Source of the DNA: Halosimplex rubrum
Lineage (GTDB): Archaea; Halobacteriota; Halobacteria; Halobacteriales; Haloarculaceae
Direction of reading: 5' to 3'
Assembly (NCBI RefSeq): GCF_013415885.1
Contig: NZ_CP058910.1
Location: 1,674,001 to 1,738,000, forward strand
Length of the DNA stretch: 64,000 nt
Part shown: in pieces, positions 16,638 through 24,570 of the stretch
How positions within the stretch are numbered: the stretch's first letter is position 1
Layout: each line of letters opens with the position of its first letter
Program-made: the position numbers and the translations under genes
Notes under the pieces: model-generated
Databases searched by the model: none
Seen by the model: the letters and a program-made list of their open reading frames with translations, nothing else
What the model was told of the DNA's origin: nothing

Positions 16638-17006
16638 GTGACCGACCACGACAGCCGCGGCCGGGGCCTCGCCGAGCGCCTCGCGGACGCGCTCGACCGC
16701 GAGGCGACCGGCGCGTTTCGCGTCGTCGACCGGACGAGGCGAGTCGCCCCGACGCCGGACGGGGCCTTCGCCTACGCGATCGCGGCCGACGGAACGGCGC
16801 TCGCGGAGGTGTTCGTCGCACCCGAGCGCGTCCGCGTCGAGTTCACCGCGGCACAGGAGCGCGCGGCGAGGGCGGGCGCCGACGCCGACCTGCGGGTCCG
16901 GCCGAAAGCGACGAGGCCGCCCCGGACGCTCGCGTTCGTCGAGTCTCCCGGCGACGTCGAGCGGGCGCTGGACGCGTTCGAGGCGGTTCTGACGGCCGTC
17001 GAGTGA
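16638..17006 (+). CDS. Uncharacterised acidic protein
   Basis: A 122-residue soluble protein with a GTG start (MTDHDSRGRGLAERLADALDR). Two alpha helices at residues 8-22 and 104-122 flank a beta-rich centre (FAYAIAADGTALAEVFVAPER, VRVEF). I do not recognise a family. It sits alone 54 bases after the glycan unit and may be read through from it. Confidence 0.55.
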   Translation: MTDHDSRGRGLAERLADALDREATGAFRVVDRTRRVAPTPDGAFAYAIAADGTALAEVFVAPERVRVEFTAAQERAARAGADADLRVRPKATRPPRTLAFVESPGDVERALDAFEAVLTAVE

Positions 17007-17028
17007 GCGGGGTGGTCGCGCTCGCTCG

Positions 17029-17292
17029 TCACTCGCGTTCGGCGCGGGCGGCCGCGGCGCCCTCGTCGACGTGGTCGAGACAGCGGATCTCGCCGGATTC
17101 GGTGTCGAAGGCGAACGGGTCGCCGGGGGCGATCCGTCGGCCGTCGACGGCGCAGCCGTCGTCGTGGCGGAGGAAGTACCGCCCCTCGGGGCGGCCGGTC
17201 TCCAGGCGGCCGGCCTGGACGGCGAACTTCACGAGCCCCTCGCCGATCTGCGTGCGCTCGGGCGAGTCGGCTTCGAGTCTGATGACGGGCAT
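17029..17292 (-). CDS. Small uncharacterised haloarchaeal protein
   Basis: An 87-residue protein from the ATG at 17292 (MPVIRLEADSPERTQIGEG). The sequence is mostly beta-strands and turns, with a Tyr/His/Asp-rich centre (GRYFLRHDDGCAVDG) and one central Cys. The longer frame to 17379 is Pro/Arg-rich and unlikely to be translated. No family recognised; it is convergent with the preceding gene. Confidence 0.55.
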   Translation of the reverse strand: MPVIRLEADSPERTQIGEGLVKFAVQAGRLETGRPEGRYFLRHDDGCAVDGRRIAPGDPFAFDTESGEIRCLDHVDEGAAAARAERE

Positions 17293-17422
17293 CGGTGGTC
17301 GCCGGGCCCTACCGGCGGCGGGGCGATAAATCGTCGGCCGGCCGGCGCAGGCGGCCGGGCCGGCAGCGAGCGGCGGCACTCTCAGACCGGCCGTTTAGGG
17401 GCGGCCCCGCCCAAGGGCGTCC

Positions 17423-18025
17423 ATGGGCGTCAGAGACGTGACCGACATCCACGAGGAGTTCGACGGCGAGCGGCTCCCGCCGGGCCAGCGGGAGACCGAG
17501 CGGTTCCCCGTCCTCTCGCTCGACCACACCCCGGAGTTCGACCCCGACGACTGGGCGTTCACCGTCCGCGGCGCCGTCGACGAGGAGCTGACCTACTCCT
17601 GGGCGGAGTTCCGCGAGCTGCCCACCGACACTCAACGGCAGGACTTCCACTGCGTGACGGGGTGGAGCCGCTTCGACAACGAGTTCGTCGGCGTCCCTTT
17701 CCCCGAGATTGCCGAGCGCGCCGGCGTCGACGACGACGCCGTCCACGTCATGTTCGGCGCGATGGACGGCTACTCGACGAACCTCCCCCTCGAGGAGTGC
17801 ATGCGCCGGGAGGTGCTGTTCGTCCGCGAGTTCGACGGCGACCCGCTACCCTCCGACCACGGCGGCCCCCTGCGGGTGGTCACCCCGCACAAGTACGCCT
17901 ACAAGGGCGCCAAGTGGGTCGACGGCGTCACCTTCCTCACCGAGCCCCAGCGGGGCTACTGGGAGAAACGCGGCTACTCGAACACCGCGAATCCGTGGGC
18001 CGAGGACCGCTACACGACGATGTGA
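17423..18025 (+). CDS. YedY/sulfite oxidase-like molybdopterin oxidoreductase
   Basis: A 200-residue protein corresponding to the oxidoreductase molybdopterin-binding domain. The Mo-ligand Cys is C77 in RQDFHCVTGWSR. The C-terminal half contains PHKYAYKGAKWVDGVTFL, the cofactor-contact and substrate region of YedY-like enzymes. There is no Tat or Sec signal and no heme or dimerisation domain, so this is the short cytoplasmic form (YuiH type). It may reduce or oxidise a sulfur or oxidised amino-acid substrate, but none can be inferred. No membrane partner such as YedZ lies nearby. Confidence 0.88.
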   Translation: MGVRDVTDIHEEFDGERLPPGQRETERFPVLSLDHTPEFDPDDWAFTVRGAVDEELTYSWAEFRELPTDTQRQDFHCVTGWSRFDNEFVGVPFPEIAERAGVDDDAVHVMFGAMDGYSTNLPLEECMRREVLFVREFDGDPLPSDHGGPLRVVTPHKYAYKGAKWVDGVTFLTEPQRGYWEKRGYSNTANPWAEDRYTTM

Positions 18026-18058
18026 GCGGGTCCCGTCGGGACCCGGCGGGCGGTGCCG

Positions 18059-19099
18059 TCATCCCGACGACTCCTCCGAGAGCCGGAGTTCGGCGACGAG
18101 GCGGTCGCTGACGACCGATTCGACGATGTCGACCAGTCTCTCGTCGTCGGCGGTGTAGTCGGCGAAGACGCCGAGCGAGACCTCGCCGCCGGCCATGTCC
18201 TGGTGGCCGCCGGCGGTGCCCACGTCGCCGAAGGCGTCGTCGAGGGCGTCGCCGAGGTGGATGCGCGGGTCGACCGTCCGCCCGCTGAGGTGGATCGACC
18301 GGCCGACGATGCCGAAGACGATGGCGGTTTCGACGCCTTCCAGCGTCTGGAGGTAGTCGGCGGCCTGCGGGAGGGCGTCGCGCTCGGTGGTCCGGCCGAC
18401 GTTGGAGATGAGCACGGAGCCGCGGGTCCGTCGGTGTTCGATGGCGGTGGCGATGGCGTCGAGCGTGGCACCGGTGACCGACGGGCTGGCCAGCTGGCGG
18501 AGCAGGTCGATGTCGGCCCGTTCGTGGAGGTAGCCGGCGGCCTCGTACTCGGCGCGGGTCGTCCCGCGGAGGAACTCCAGGGTCTCCCGGCGGATGGCGA
18601 ACAACAGCGCCGTCGCGAGGTCCTCGTCGAGCTCGGCGTCGAGGTCCCGGACGTACTCGGTGAAGATGGTGGCGGTCGCGCCGATCTCCTCGCGGTGGTC
18701 GACGAAGCGGGCGTCGACTTCTTCGGCCGGGTGGTGGTCGACGACGATGTCGACGGGCGTCTCCTCGGGGACACGGTTGTTCCGGCCGGGGACCGAGTGG
18801 TCGACGAACGCGAGCAGCGATCCCGATGGGCGGTCGCGGGCCATCGCGGGGTCGAACCGCTCCAGGTCGATGTCGAGCAGGGTGACGAACGCGCGGTTCT
18901 GCTGGTGGGAAATCTCCCCGCTGTAGGTGATCCGCCACTCCTCGACGCCGGCCGCCGCGGCGATCCGGCCGAGCGCGAGCGCGCTCGCCAGGCAGTCGGG
19001 GTCGGGGTTGTTGTGACAGACGATGGTGACGGCTTCGCCCTCTCTCAGGAGGTCGCGAAGCGCTCGGGCCGGACGTGCGGTCGGCGATGACTGACTCAT
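18059..19099 (-). CDS. DHH-family phosphoesterase
   Basis: A 346-residue protein with a DHH domain (CHNNPDPDCLASALALG as motif I near residue 28; VDHSVPG; VDHHPAEEVDARFVDH as the DHH motif) and a C-terminal DHHA1 domain (GTAGGHQDMAGGEVSLG). Members hydrolyse phosphodiester bonds in cyclic di-AMP, pApA, nano-RNAs or polyphosphate-like substrates. Haloarchaeal members of this length lie near RecJ/NrnA types. There is no CBS or TM domain to point to c-di-AMP signalling. It is encoded convergent to the molybdoenzyme. Confidence 0.88.
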   Translation of the reverse strand: MSQSSPTARPARALRDLLREGEAVTIVCHNNPDPDCLASALALGRIAAAAGVEEWRITYSGEISHQQNRAFVTLLDIDLERFDPAMARDRPSGSLLAFVDHSVPGRNNRVPEETPVDIVVDHHPAEEVDARFVDHREEIGATATIFTEYVRDLDAELDEDLATALLFAIRRETLEFLRGTTRAEYEAAGYLHERADIDLLRQLASPSVTGATLDAIATAIEHRRTRGSVLISNVGRTTERDALPQAADYLQTLEGVETAIVFGIVGRSIHLSGRTVDPRIHLGDALDDAFGDVGTAGGHQDMAGGEVSLGVFADYTADDERLVDIVESVVSDRLVAELRLSEESSG

Positions 19100-19177
19100 C
19101 GTGTGGCTCGGACGGGCCGTCTAGACGCCCGGTCGGCAAAACGCCCCGGCCGGCACACGCCGTCGTTCCGGGAGCGC

Positions 19178-20488
19178 TCACGAGCCGGCGGTCGAGATCT
19201 TCGACAGGGCGTCGTAGACCGGGTACAGCGACGCGTAGACGGGATACGGGAGGTTCCGCGCGACGGCCCGAGCCAGCCGCTCGCGGCGCGCCGGGGTGGC
19301 CTCGCTGGCGACCGCGGCCATGTCGACGCCGTCGAGCCACCGGAAGAAATCGGTCGCGCCGTCGACGGGGAACGACCGGTCGAGGTCGACGTGGGCCTGG
19401 ATGTCCTCCCAGTGGAAGCGAGTGTGCTCGTCCATCACGAACGCCGTCCGCTCGAAGGCCGCGCGGATCTCGTCGAGCGTCCGCCGGTCGGCCTCGTAGC
19501 CGAACTCGTTCGGGTCGAGTCCCGCGAGGACGAGCCCGACGATCGTTCGGTAGCACTTCTCGCAGTCGTTGCAGTTGCCGCCGGCGTCGTCGTGGATGCA
19601 CGTCCGCAGCGGGAACCGCTCGCCGGTCTCCTCGACGTACGCGGCGATGCGCTCTATCTTCTTCTGGCGGGTGAGCTCGAACCCGTCGTGGTTCCCGCGG
19701 CTGTGTCCCCAGCGCACCCGGTCGTCGATCGCAGGGTGCGAGCCCCACGGCTCGTCGAATCCCGCTGTGTGGCTGGCCGCGATGTGGACCGTCCCGAGGC
19801 CGAGCGCGTGGGCCAGCGGCGCGCACAGCCCGAGCAGCCCCAGCCCGTGGCCGACGGAGCTGTACCAGGCGCCGTCCACGTAGCGCTTGTAGTGGGCCTG
19901 CAGCATCGGGGTGTCCAGCACCGAGAGGGCGTTCGACCGGACGTAGCGACAGTCGAGCCCGCGCCGGTCGGCGAACGGTTCGACGTGCTCGCGGAACCCG
20001 CGCCAGCGGTCGTCCTCGTCCGGGCCGACGACCCACCCCTGGACGCCGATCAGCGTCGGCTCCGCCTCGCGGTGGCGGACGTAGCTGGCGACGGAGTCGA
20101 CCCCGCCGGTGAACAGCAGGCCGCTGTCGTCGACGGCGTCGGCCGGGCGGCCGTCGGCCGTCCGGCCGACCTCGTCCGCCCGCAGTTCCCCGGGGTCGAC
20201 GAACTCGGGGTACATCCGCGCCAGCGCCTCGCCGACCTCCCCGAGCGCGTCGAGGAACGCCCGGTCGACCGCCGGCGCCGCCACGTCGTCGCCGTTGGCC
20301 CAGGCGACCGGCGCGACGTGGGCCAGCGCCGGGATCGACGCGATCGCGGGCGGCACGTCCGAGATATCGGCGTCGTAGTCGACCCGGACCGTGTCGCCGG
20401 TGAAAAAGCGCCTGAGGTCGCGCGACGGCGTGACCTCGCACTCGACGGTCGACCCGTCGACGGTCGGTTCACCGACGACGACGGTCAT
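19178..20488 (-). CDS. PP-loop ATPase-like protein of unknown specificity
   Basis: A 436-residue protein with a central HUP/PP-loop domain: LLFTGGVDSVASYVRH near residue 125 is a TGGVDS variant of the SGGxDS ATP-pyrophosphatase motif. A downstream cluster GNCNDCEKCYRTI (Cys residues about 325-332) could bind zinc, as in QueC-like and thiouridylase-type enzymes. Conserved AASHTAGFDEPWGSHP precedes it. The N-terminal 115 residues are a beta-rich domain (MTVVVGEPTVDGSTVECEV). Such proteins adenylate a carboxylate or amide, but I do not recognise the subfamily. The start at 20488 (MTVVVGE) omits an Arg-rich upstream extension. Confidence 0.75.
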   Translation of the reverse strand: MTVVVGEPTVDGSTVECEVTPSRDLRRFFTGDTVRVDYDADISDVPPAIASIPALAHVAPVAWANGDDVAAPAVDRAFLDALGEVGEALARMYPEFVDPGELRADEVGRTADGRPADAVDDSGLLFTGGVDSVASYVRHREAEPTLIGVQGWVVGPDEDDRWRGFREHVEPFADRRGLDCRYVRSNALSVLDTPMLQAHYKRYVDGAWYSSVGHGLGLLGLCAPLAHALGLGTVHIAASHTAGFDEPWGSHPAIDDRVRWGHSRGNHDGFELTRQKKIERIAAYVEETGERFPLRTCIHDDAGGNCNDCEKCYRTIVGLVLAGLDPNEFGYEADRRTLDEIRAAFERTAFVMDEHTRFHWEDIQAHVDLDRSFPVDGATDFFRWLDGVDMAAVASEATPARRERLARAVARNLPYPVYASLYPVYDALSKISTAGS

Positions 20489-20660
20489 CGGCGGTCCCAC
20501 CCGCCCGGCTCGCCGCTCGCGCGACGGAGTCGTCTCACCCACTGATTCGCGTGCATGTTCGTCGTGACCTATGGGCGATGCGACGAGGTAGTAAATTCGG
20601 CGCTACCCGCCCGCGTCTACCCGTCCTCGCCGAGGAGAAGCGCTCCATACTGCGCGTAAG

Positions 20661-20670
20661 TGCTATATAC
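20661..20670 (+). promoter_or_regulatory. TATA-like box for the FkbM gene
   Basis: TGCTATATAC lies about 37 bases before the ATG at 20704 and marks a forward promoter in the gap from the divergent PP-loop gene. Confidence 0.45.
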
Positions 20671-20703
20671 TCATACGTATCTGCCCGGTCGTCACGACCA
20701 CAG

Positions 20704-21780
20704 ATGCAGCGGGTGGTCTCGAAGCTCCGAACGGCGCTAGCGAATCCGCGTGCGGCCCTCCCGTACGTCAGGTCGCGGCTTCGGGTGGCTCGCGGGCTGG
20801 CCGCGCTCTCGCGGTACCGCCTGGCGTCGCTGTACGTCGCCGACCTGCTCGGCGGTACCGACCGGTTCGAGTCCTACGTCCGGGCCAACGAAGGCGACCG
20901 CTACCCCGAACTCGACGTGCTGGACTTCCGGATGCGGGTGGACGCTCTCGACGAGGGGCTCTCGCGCGAACTGCTGCGCGACGGCGTCAGGGAACCACTC
21001 GCCACTGAGGCCTACCGGCGGGAGCTGACCCGGCTGGAGAGCGAACGCGGCCCGCTGACGGTGGTCGACGCGGGCGCCAACATCGGGTACTTCGCGCTCC
21101 AGTACCCGGCGCTGAGTCGGTACGTGGGCGGGAACGGGAACGAGGACGAGCACGTGGAGGGGGACGGGAACGACGAGAAACGGGAAGGGGGCGAGGGGGA
21201 GGTGATCGCCGTCGAACCGCTCCCGAGCAACGCCGCGCTCCTCGAAGGGAACGTCGCGCTCAACGGGTTCGAGGAGTCGGTGTCGTGTCACCGCTGTGCC
21301 GTCGGGTCGTCGACGACGCGGACGACGATGCACGTCTCCACGCACAGCAACTGGGGGACCGTCGGCGACACCATGGGGATGGACCACTTCGTCGACGAGA
21401 TCGAGGTCCCGGTGTGGCGCCTCGACGACCTGCTCCGCGACCGGGCGGTGCCGCTCGACTCCGTCGACGCGGTCCGGATGGACGTACAGGGCTACGAGTA
21501 CGAGGTGGTCCGCGGGATGGCCGACCTGCTCGACCGGGGCGACCTCGGCCTCCTGTTCCTGGAGATCCACCCCTGGTATCTGCGGGAGACCGGCGAGTAC
21601 GACGCGTTCCTCTCGACGCTCGAGGCGGCCGGCTTCGAGCCCGTCTTCGTCGCCGACGGCCGCACCGGCGTCCTCCGGTCGGAGAAGGCGAGCTACACCG
21701 AGCGGGAACTCGACGTCGACAGCCTCGACGAGCTGCGGTCGGTCGACTTCACGACCGAGGTCGTCCTCCGGGCGGGTTGA
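20704..21780 (+). CDS. FkbM-family methyltransferase
   Basis: A 358-residue protein. The SAM motif VVDAGANIGYFALQ (residues 120-132), then VIAVEPLPSN (167-176), VDAVRMDVQGYEYEVVRG and LLFLEIHPWYLR are the FkbM hallmarks. The family O-methylates sugars or other hydroxyl groups, often in polysaccharide regions. Unusually, a 25-residue acidic, Gly/Asn/Glu-rich insert (about residues 141-166, bases 21124-21201) splits strand 1 from strand 2, where relatives have only a short loop. The ATG at 20704 fits a TATA-like box upstream; the extension before it looks non-coding. Confidence 0.85.
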   Translation: MQRVVSKLRTALANPRAALPYVRSRLRVARGLAALSRYRLASLYVADLLGGTDRFESYVRANEGDRYPELDVLDFRMRVDALDEGLSRELLRDGVREPLATEAYRRELTRLESERGPLTVVDAGANIGYFALQYPALSRYVGGNGNEDEHVEGDGNDEKREGGEGEVIAVEPLPSNAALLEGNVALNGFEESVSCHRCAVGSSTTRTTMHVSTHSNWGTVGDTMGMDHFVDEIEVPVWRLDDLLRDRAVPLDSVDAVRMDVQGYEYEVVRGMADLLDRGDLGLLFLEIHPWYLRETGEYDAFLSTLEAAGFEPVFVADGRTGVLRSEKASYTERELDVDSLDELRSVDFTTEVVLRAG

Positions 21781-21933
21781 ACGCCGTCCCGGCGTATTAG
21801 GTGTGTCAGGACTAAGGCAGACCCCTAATAGGTATATAGACAACCGCTAAGGGCGGTCGGTCGCCCGGATCGGACGTGACCGAACGACGCCACGCGACCG
21901 ACGCGAACCGACGGACCGGGGCGGTGGTACGCC

Positions 21934-22782
21934 GTGAGTGACGCGGCCCGGCACCCGCGAGTGCTGGACCTGCCTCGGGACGAGACCGGACTGGCGACGA
22001 CGACCGTCGCGCTCAGGCGGCTGCAGGAGCTGTTGCCGGAGTTCCTCGTCGATCTGACGACCGACGCCGACGCCGAGGGGCTGGTCGTCCCGCTGGACGG
22101 CGGGGTCGCCACCGCGACGGCGGCGGCGCTGGCCGTCGACGCGGTCGGCGCCGAGGACGTGATCGGGCTCGCCATGCCCGCGGGGCTGACCGACGAGGCG
22201 ACCGCGCGGACCGCCGAGACGGTCGCGGAGATGCTGGGGATCGACCACCGGCGGCTGCAGCTGCAGCCGGTCGTCGCGGCCTTTCAGGAGACGGTCGGCG
22301 AGGCCGGCGGCCCGGCCGACGACCTCGTGGCGACGGACAACGCCGTCGAGCGGTTCCGGACGGCGACGGCCTACTACTTCGCCAACCGCCGGGAGGCGCT
22401 GGTGGTCGGGCCGGTCGACCGCACGGACCGGCTGCTCGGGTCGGCGACGAAGTACGGCGAGACGGGCGTCGACTGCTTGCTGTTCGGCGACCTCTACGGG
22501 ACGGAGGTCCGCGCGCTCGCCGCGGCGATGGACCTCCCCGTCGACATGCTCGACGGCGACGGCCGCGCGCCGGCGGGCGGCGCGACCGACGCGAACAGGC
22601 TCGACGTCGACGCCGAGACGGTCGACCGGGCGCTGCGACTCCACGTCGACGAGGGCCGGGAGCCGCGGGCGGTGGCCGACCGCCTGGGGATCGACCGCTC
22701 GGTCGTGGCCCGGCTGAAAGAGTGGTGCGCGGCGACGCGACACAAGCGACACATGCCGCCCAAACCCTCGACGAACCGCTGA
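21934..22782 (+). CDS. NAD synthetase-like protein with degenerate PP-loop
   Basis: A 282-residue protein aligning along its whole length to archaeal NadE. It keeps the helix AVDAVGAEDVIGLAMPAGLT, the segment TDRLLGSATKYGETGVD near residue 165, and the C-terminal RLGIDRSVVARL followed by HKRHMPP. However, the SGGxDS ATP-pyrophosphatase motif reads LDGGVATAT (Ser and Asp lost), and the Lys in the later substrate-contact loop (normally LYKxQVR) is replaced (LYGTEVR). It is probably not a functional NAD synthetase and may be regulatory or bind a nucleotide. GTG start at 21934. Confidence 0.8.
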   Translation: MSDAARHPRVLDLPRDETGLATTTVALRRLQELLPEFLVDLTTDADAEGLVVPLDGGVATATAAALAVDAVGAEDVIGLAMPAGLTDEATARTAETVAEMLGIDHRRLQLQPVVAAFQETVGEAGGPADDLVATDNAVERFRTATAYYFANRREALVVGPVDRTDRLLGSATKYGETGVDCLLFGDLYGTEVRALAAAMDLPVDMLDGDGRAPAGGATDANRLDVDAETVDRALRLHVDEGREPRAVADRLGIDRSVVARLKEWCAATRHKRHMPPKPSTNR

Positions 22783-22807
22783 GAGCGGGCCCGGCGCGGA
22801 CCGTCGT

Positions 22808-22917
22808 CGACGGCACCGCTCGTCGGGTGGGACCGTTCGCCGACGGCACTGCTCGTCGGCTGGGACCGTTCGCCGACGGCACCGCTCGTCGACGGCACTG
22901 CTCGTCGGCTGGGGCCG
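22808..22917 (+). repeat. 33-bp tandem repeat, two full and two partial units
   Basis: The unit begins CGACGGCAC, then C or T, GCTCGTCGG and ends in ACCGTTCGC. Full units are at 22808-22840 and 22841-22873, followed by a 16-base partial unit (22874-22889) and a further copy cut off near 22917. It lies between the NadE-like stop and the DUF4129 gene. There are too few units and no spacers, so it is not CRISPR. Confidence 0.7.
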
Positions 22918-22978
22918 ACTTCACGTCGGGTCCCCCCCCCTGCGGTACCCCTAAGGGCGGCTACCCGCTAGAAGGGGT

Positions 22979-23995
22979 GTGGATCCGTCACGCCTGAGCC
23001 CGCGGACGGTCGCCCTCGCGGTCCTGTGCGTCGCGGTGATCGCGTTCGCGGCGGCGACGCTGGACACGACGACGAACCCGGACCCGTCGGCCGGCGCGGG
23101 CTACGCCGGTGTGGACGACCAGCTGGGCGGCGAGCGCACGCCGGCCGAGGAGTCGACCGGCGACAGCGCGAGCCCCCGGGACTCGCCGCTCGACCTCGAC
23201 TTCGACTTCGCGGAGGGGTCGCCGTTCCAGTTCTGCCAGTCGTGGCTCAAACAGCCGCTCGTCCAGCTGCTGTTGCTGTCCGGCGTCGTCGGCGTGTTCG
23301 CGCTCGGTCGCCGGCTCGACGACGCGGCGACGGGGTTGGCCGCCGTCTTCGTCGTCGGCTATCCCGGTTTCTTCCTCTATCTCCTCCTGACGACCTGCCG
23401 GACGGACCCGGGACTGCTGTCGTTCGCCGACGGCGGGCGGCCGGCCCAGGAGGGCGGCGGGTTGCTCGGCGGTGAGGCGACCGTCGCGCCGCCGTCGTTC
23501 TCGACGGCCGCGCTGCTCGTGCTCGTCGTCGCGACGCTGGTCGCCGTCGCCGCGCTGGTGTTGACCGGCAACCACGACCAGCGCGAGGAGCACGAACGGG
23601 GCAGCGACGAGGACGACCCCGACCTCGAGCCGTCCGCGGACGTGCGGGCGGTCGGCGCGGCCGCGGGGCGGGCGGCAGATCGCATCGAGGAGAGCGACGG
23701 CTTCGAGAACGAGGTCTACCGCGCGTGGGCGGCGATGACCGACCACCTCGCGGTCGACCGGCCCGAGTCGAGCACGCCCGCGGAGTTCGCGACCGCCGCG
23801 ACGGACGCGGGGATGGACCCGGCGGACGTGGCCCGGCTCACCGAGGTCTTCGAGGAAGTGCGCTACGGCGGCGAGGAGCCGACCGCCGAGCGCGAGCGTG
23901 CGGCCGTCGAGACGCTGCGGCGGATCGAGGCGACCTACGCCGACGCGGACGCCGACACCGCCGGCGACGGTGAGGGGGCGGTGGACGACCGATGA
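22979..23995 (+). CDS. DUF4129-domain membrane protein, first MoxR-associated operon
   Basis: A 338-residue protein with GTG start. It has an N-terminal helix (9-28), an extracellular Asp/Ser-rich stretch, three more helices (about 93-110, 114-137 and 175-198), and a cytosolic DUF4129 domain. In that domain EVYRAWAAMTDHL, STPAEFATAATDAG and VFEEVRYGGEEPTAERERAAVETL show the conserved pattern. DUF4129 proteins are partners of MoxR ATPases and DUF58 proteins. It is the first gene of a four-gene overlapping operon; the stop overlaps the next start by 4 bases. A second copy of the operon starts at 40380. Confidence 0.88.
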   Translation: MDPSRLSPRTVALAVLCVAVIAFAAATLDTTTNPDPSAGAGYAGVDDQLGGERTPAEESTGDSASPRDSPLDLDFDFAEGSPFQFCQSWLKQPLVQLLLLSGVVGVFALGRRLDDAATGLAAVFVVGYPGFFLYLLLTTCRTDPGLLSFADGGRPAQEGGGLLGGEATVAPPSFSTAALLVLVVATLVAVAALVLTGNHDQREEHERGSDEDDPDLEPSADVRAVGAAAGRAADRIEESDGFENEVYRAWAAMTDHLAVDRPESSTPAEFATAATDAGMDPADVARLTEVFEEVRYGGEEPTAERERAAVETLRRIEATYADADADTAGDGEGAVDDR

Positions 23996-24570
23996 GCCGG
24001 AGCGTCACCGCGACGCTGGGGGTGTTGTTGGGCGTCGTCGGGCTCGCGGCCCTCGCCGTCCCACAGATCACGACGCCGCTGCCGACCGGCGAGACGTTCG
24101 TTCTGGTCGTCGGGCTGGTCCTCGTCCTGGGCGCGGTAGCGCAGGTCCAGCGCCGGCGCCACACGGAACTCGACTACGCGGAGACGCCGGACGCGGAGCT
24201 GGCGGTCGACCTGCCGACGCCGGGCGACGACCTCGACCGGCGGCTCGGCCGGCTGCGGCTGACGCGGTTCAACGAGGCCGAGCGCCACCGCATCAACGAC
24301 GAGATCCGTGACGTGGCCGCGGCGACGATCCGGCGCCGCGAGCGGGGGTCGGCCGAGGCGGCCGAGCGAGCGCTCGACGAGGGGAGCTGGACCGACGACC
24401 CGTTCGCGGCGGCCTTCTTCACGGGCCGAGTGCCCGAGGCGCCGACGACCGACCGCCTGCGCGAGCTGTTCGACCGCGAGTCGCCGTTCAAGCGCCGCGC
24501 CGTCCGGGCGATCGACGCCGTCGAGCGGCTGCTGGAGAGCGAGGTGCGCCGGGAGGCCGACGATGAGTGA
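23992..24570 (+). CDS. Two-helix membrane protein of the MoxR-associated operon
   Basis: A 192-residue protein with two N-terminal helices (about residues 6-24 and 33-49) and a cytosolic helical tail. Signature pieces are RFNEAERHRINDEIRDVA and EGSWTDDPFAAAFF. It is homologous to residues about 45-240 of the large DUF58 protein at 41408, where the two are fused. Haloarchaeal family (DUF7269 from memory). Its role is probably to anchor the complex. It overlaps its upstream neighbour by 4 bases and its downstream neighbour by 8. Confidence 0.85.
   Translation: MSRSVTATLGVLLGVVGLAALAVPQITTPLPTGETFVLVVGLVLVLGAVAQVQRRRHTELDYAETPDAELAVDLPTPGDDLDRRLGRLRLTRFNEAERHRINDEIRDVAAATIRRRERGSAEAAERALDEGSWTDDPFAAAFFTGRVPEAPTTDRLRELFDRESPFKRRAVRAIDAVERLLESEVRREADDE

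Noticed and set aside
22808-22917. A possible CRISPR array
   Set aside because: The units are directly adjacent with no unique spacers, only about three copies, and no cas gene is in the window.
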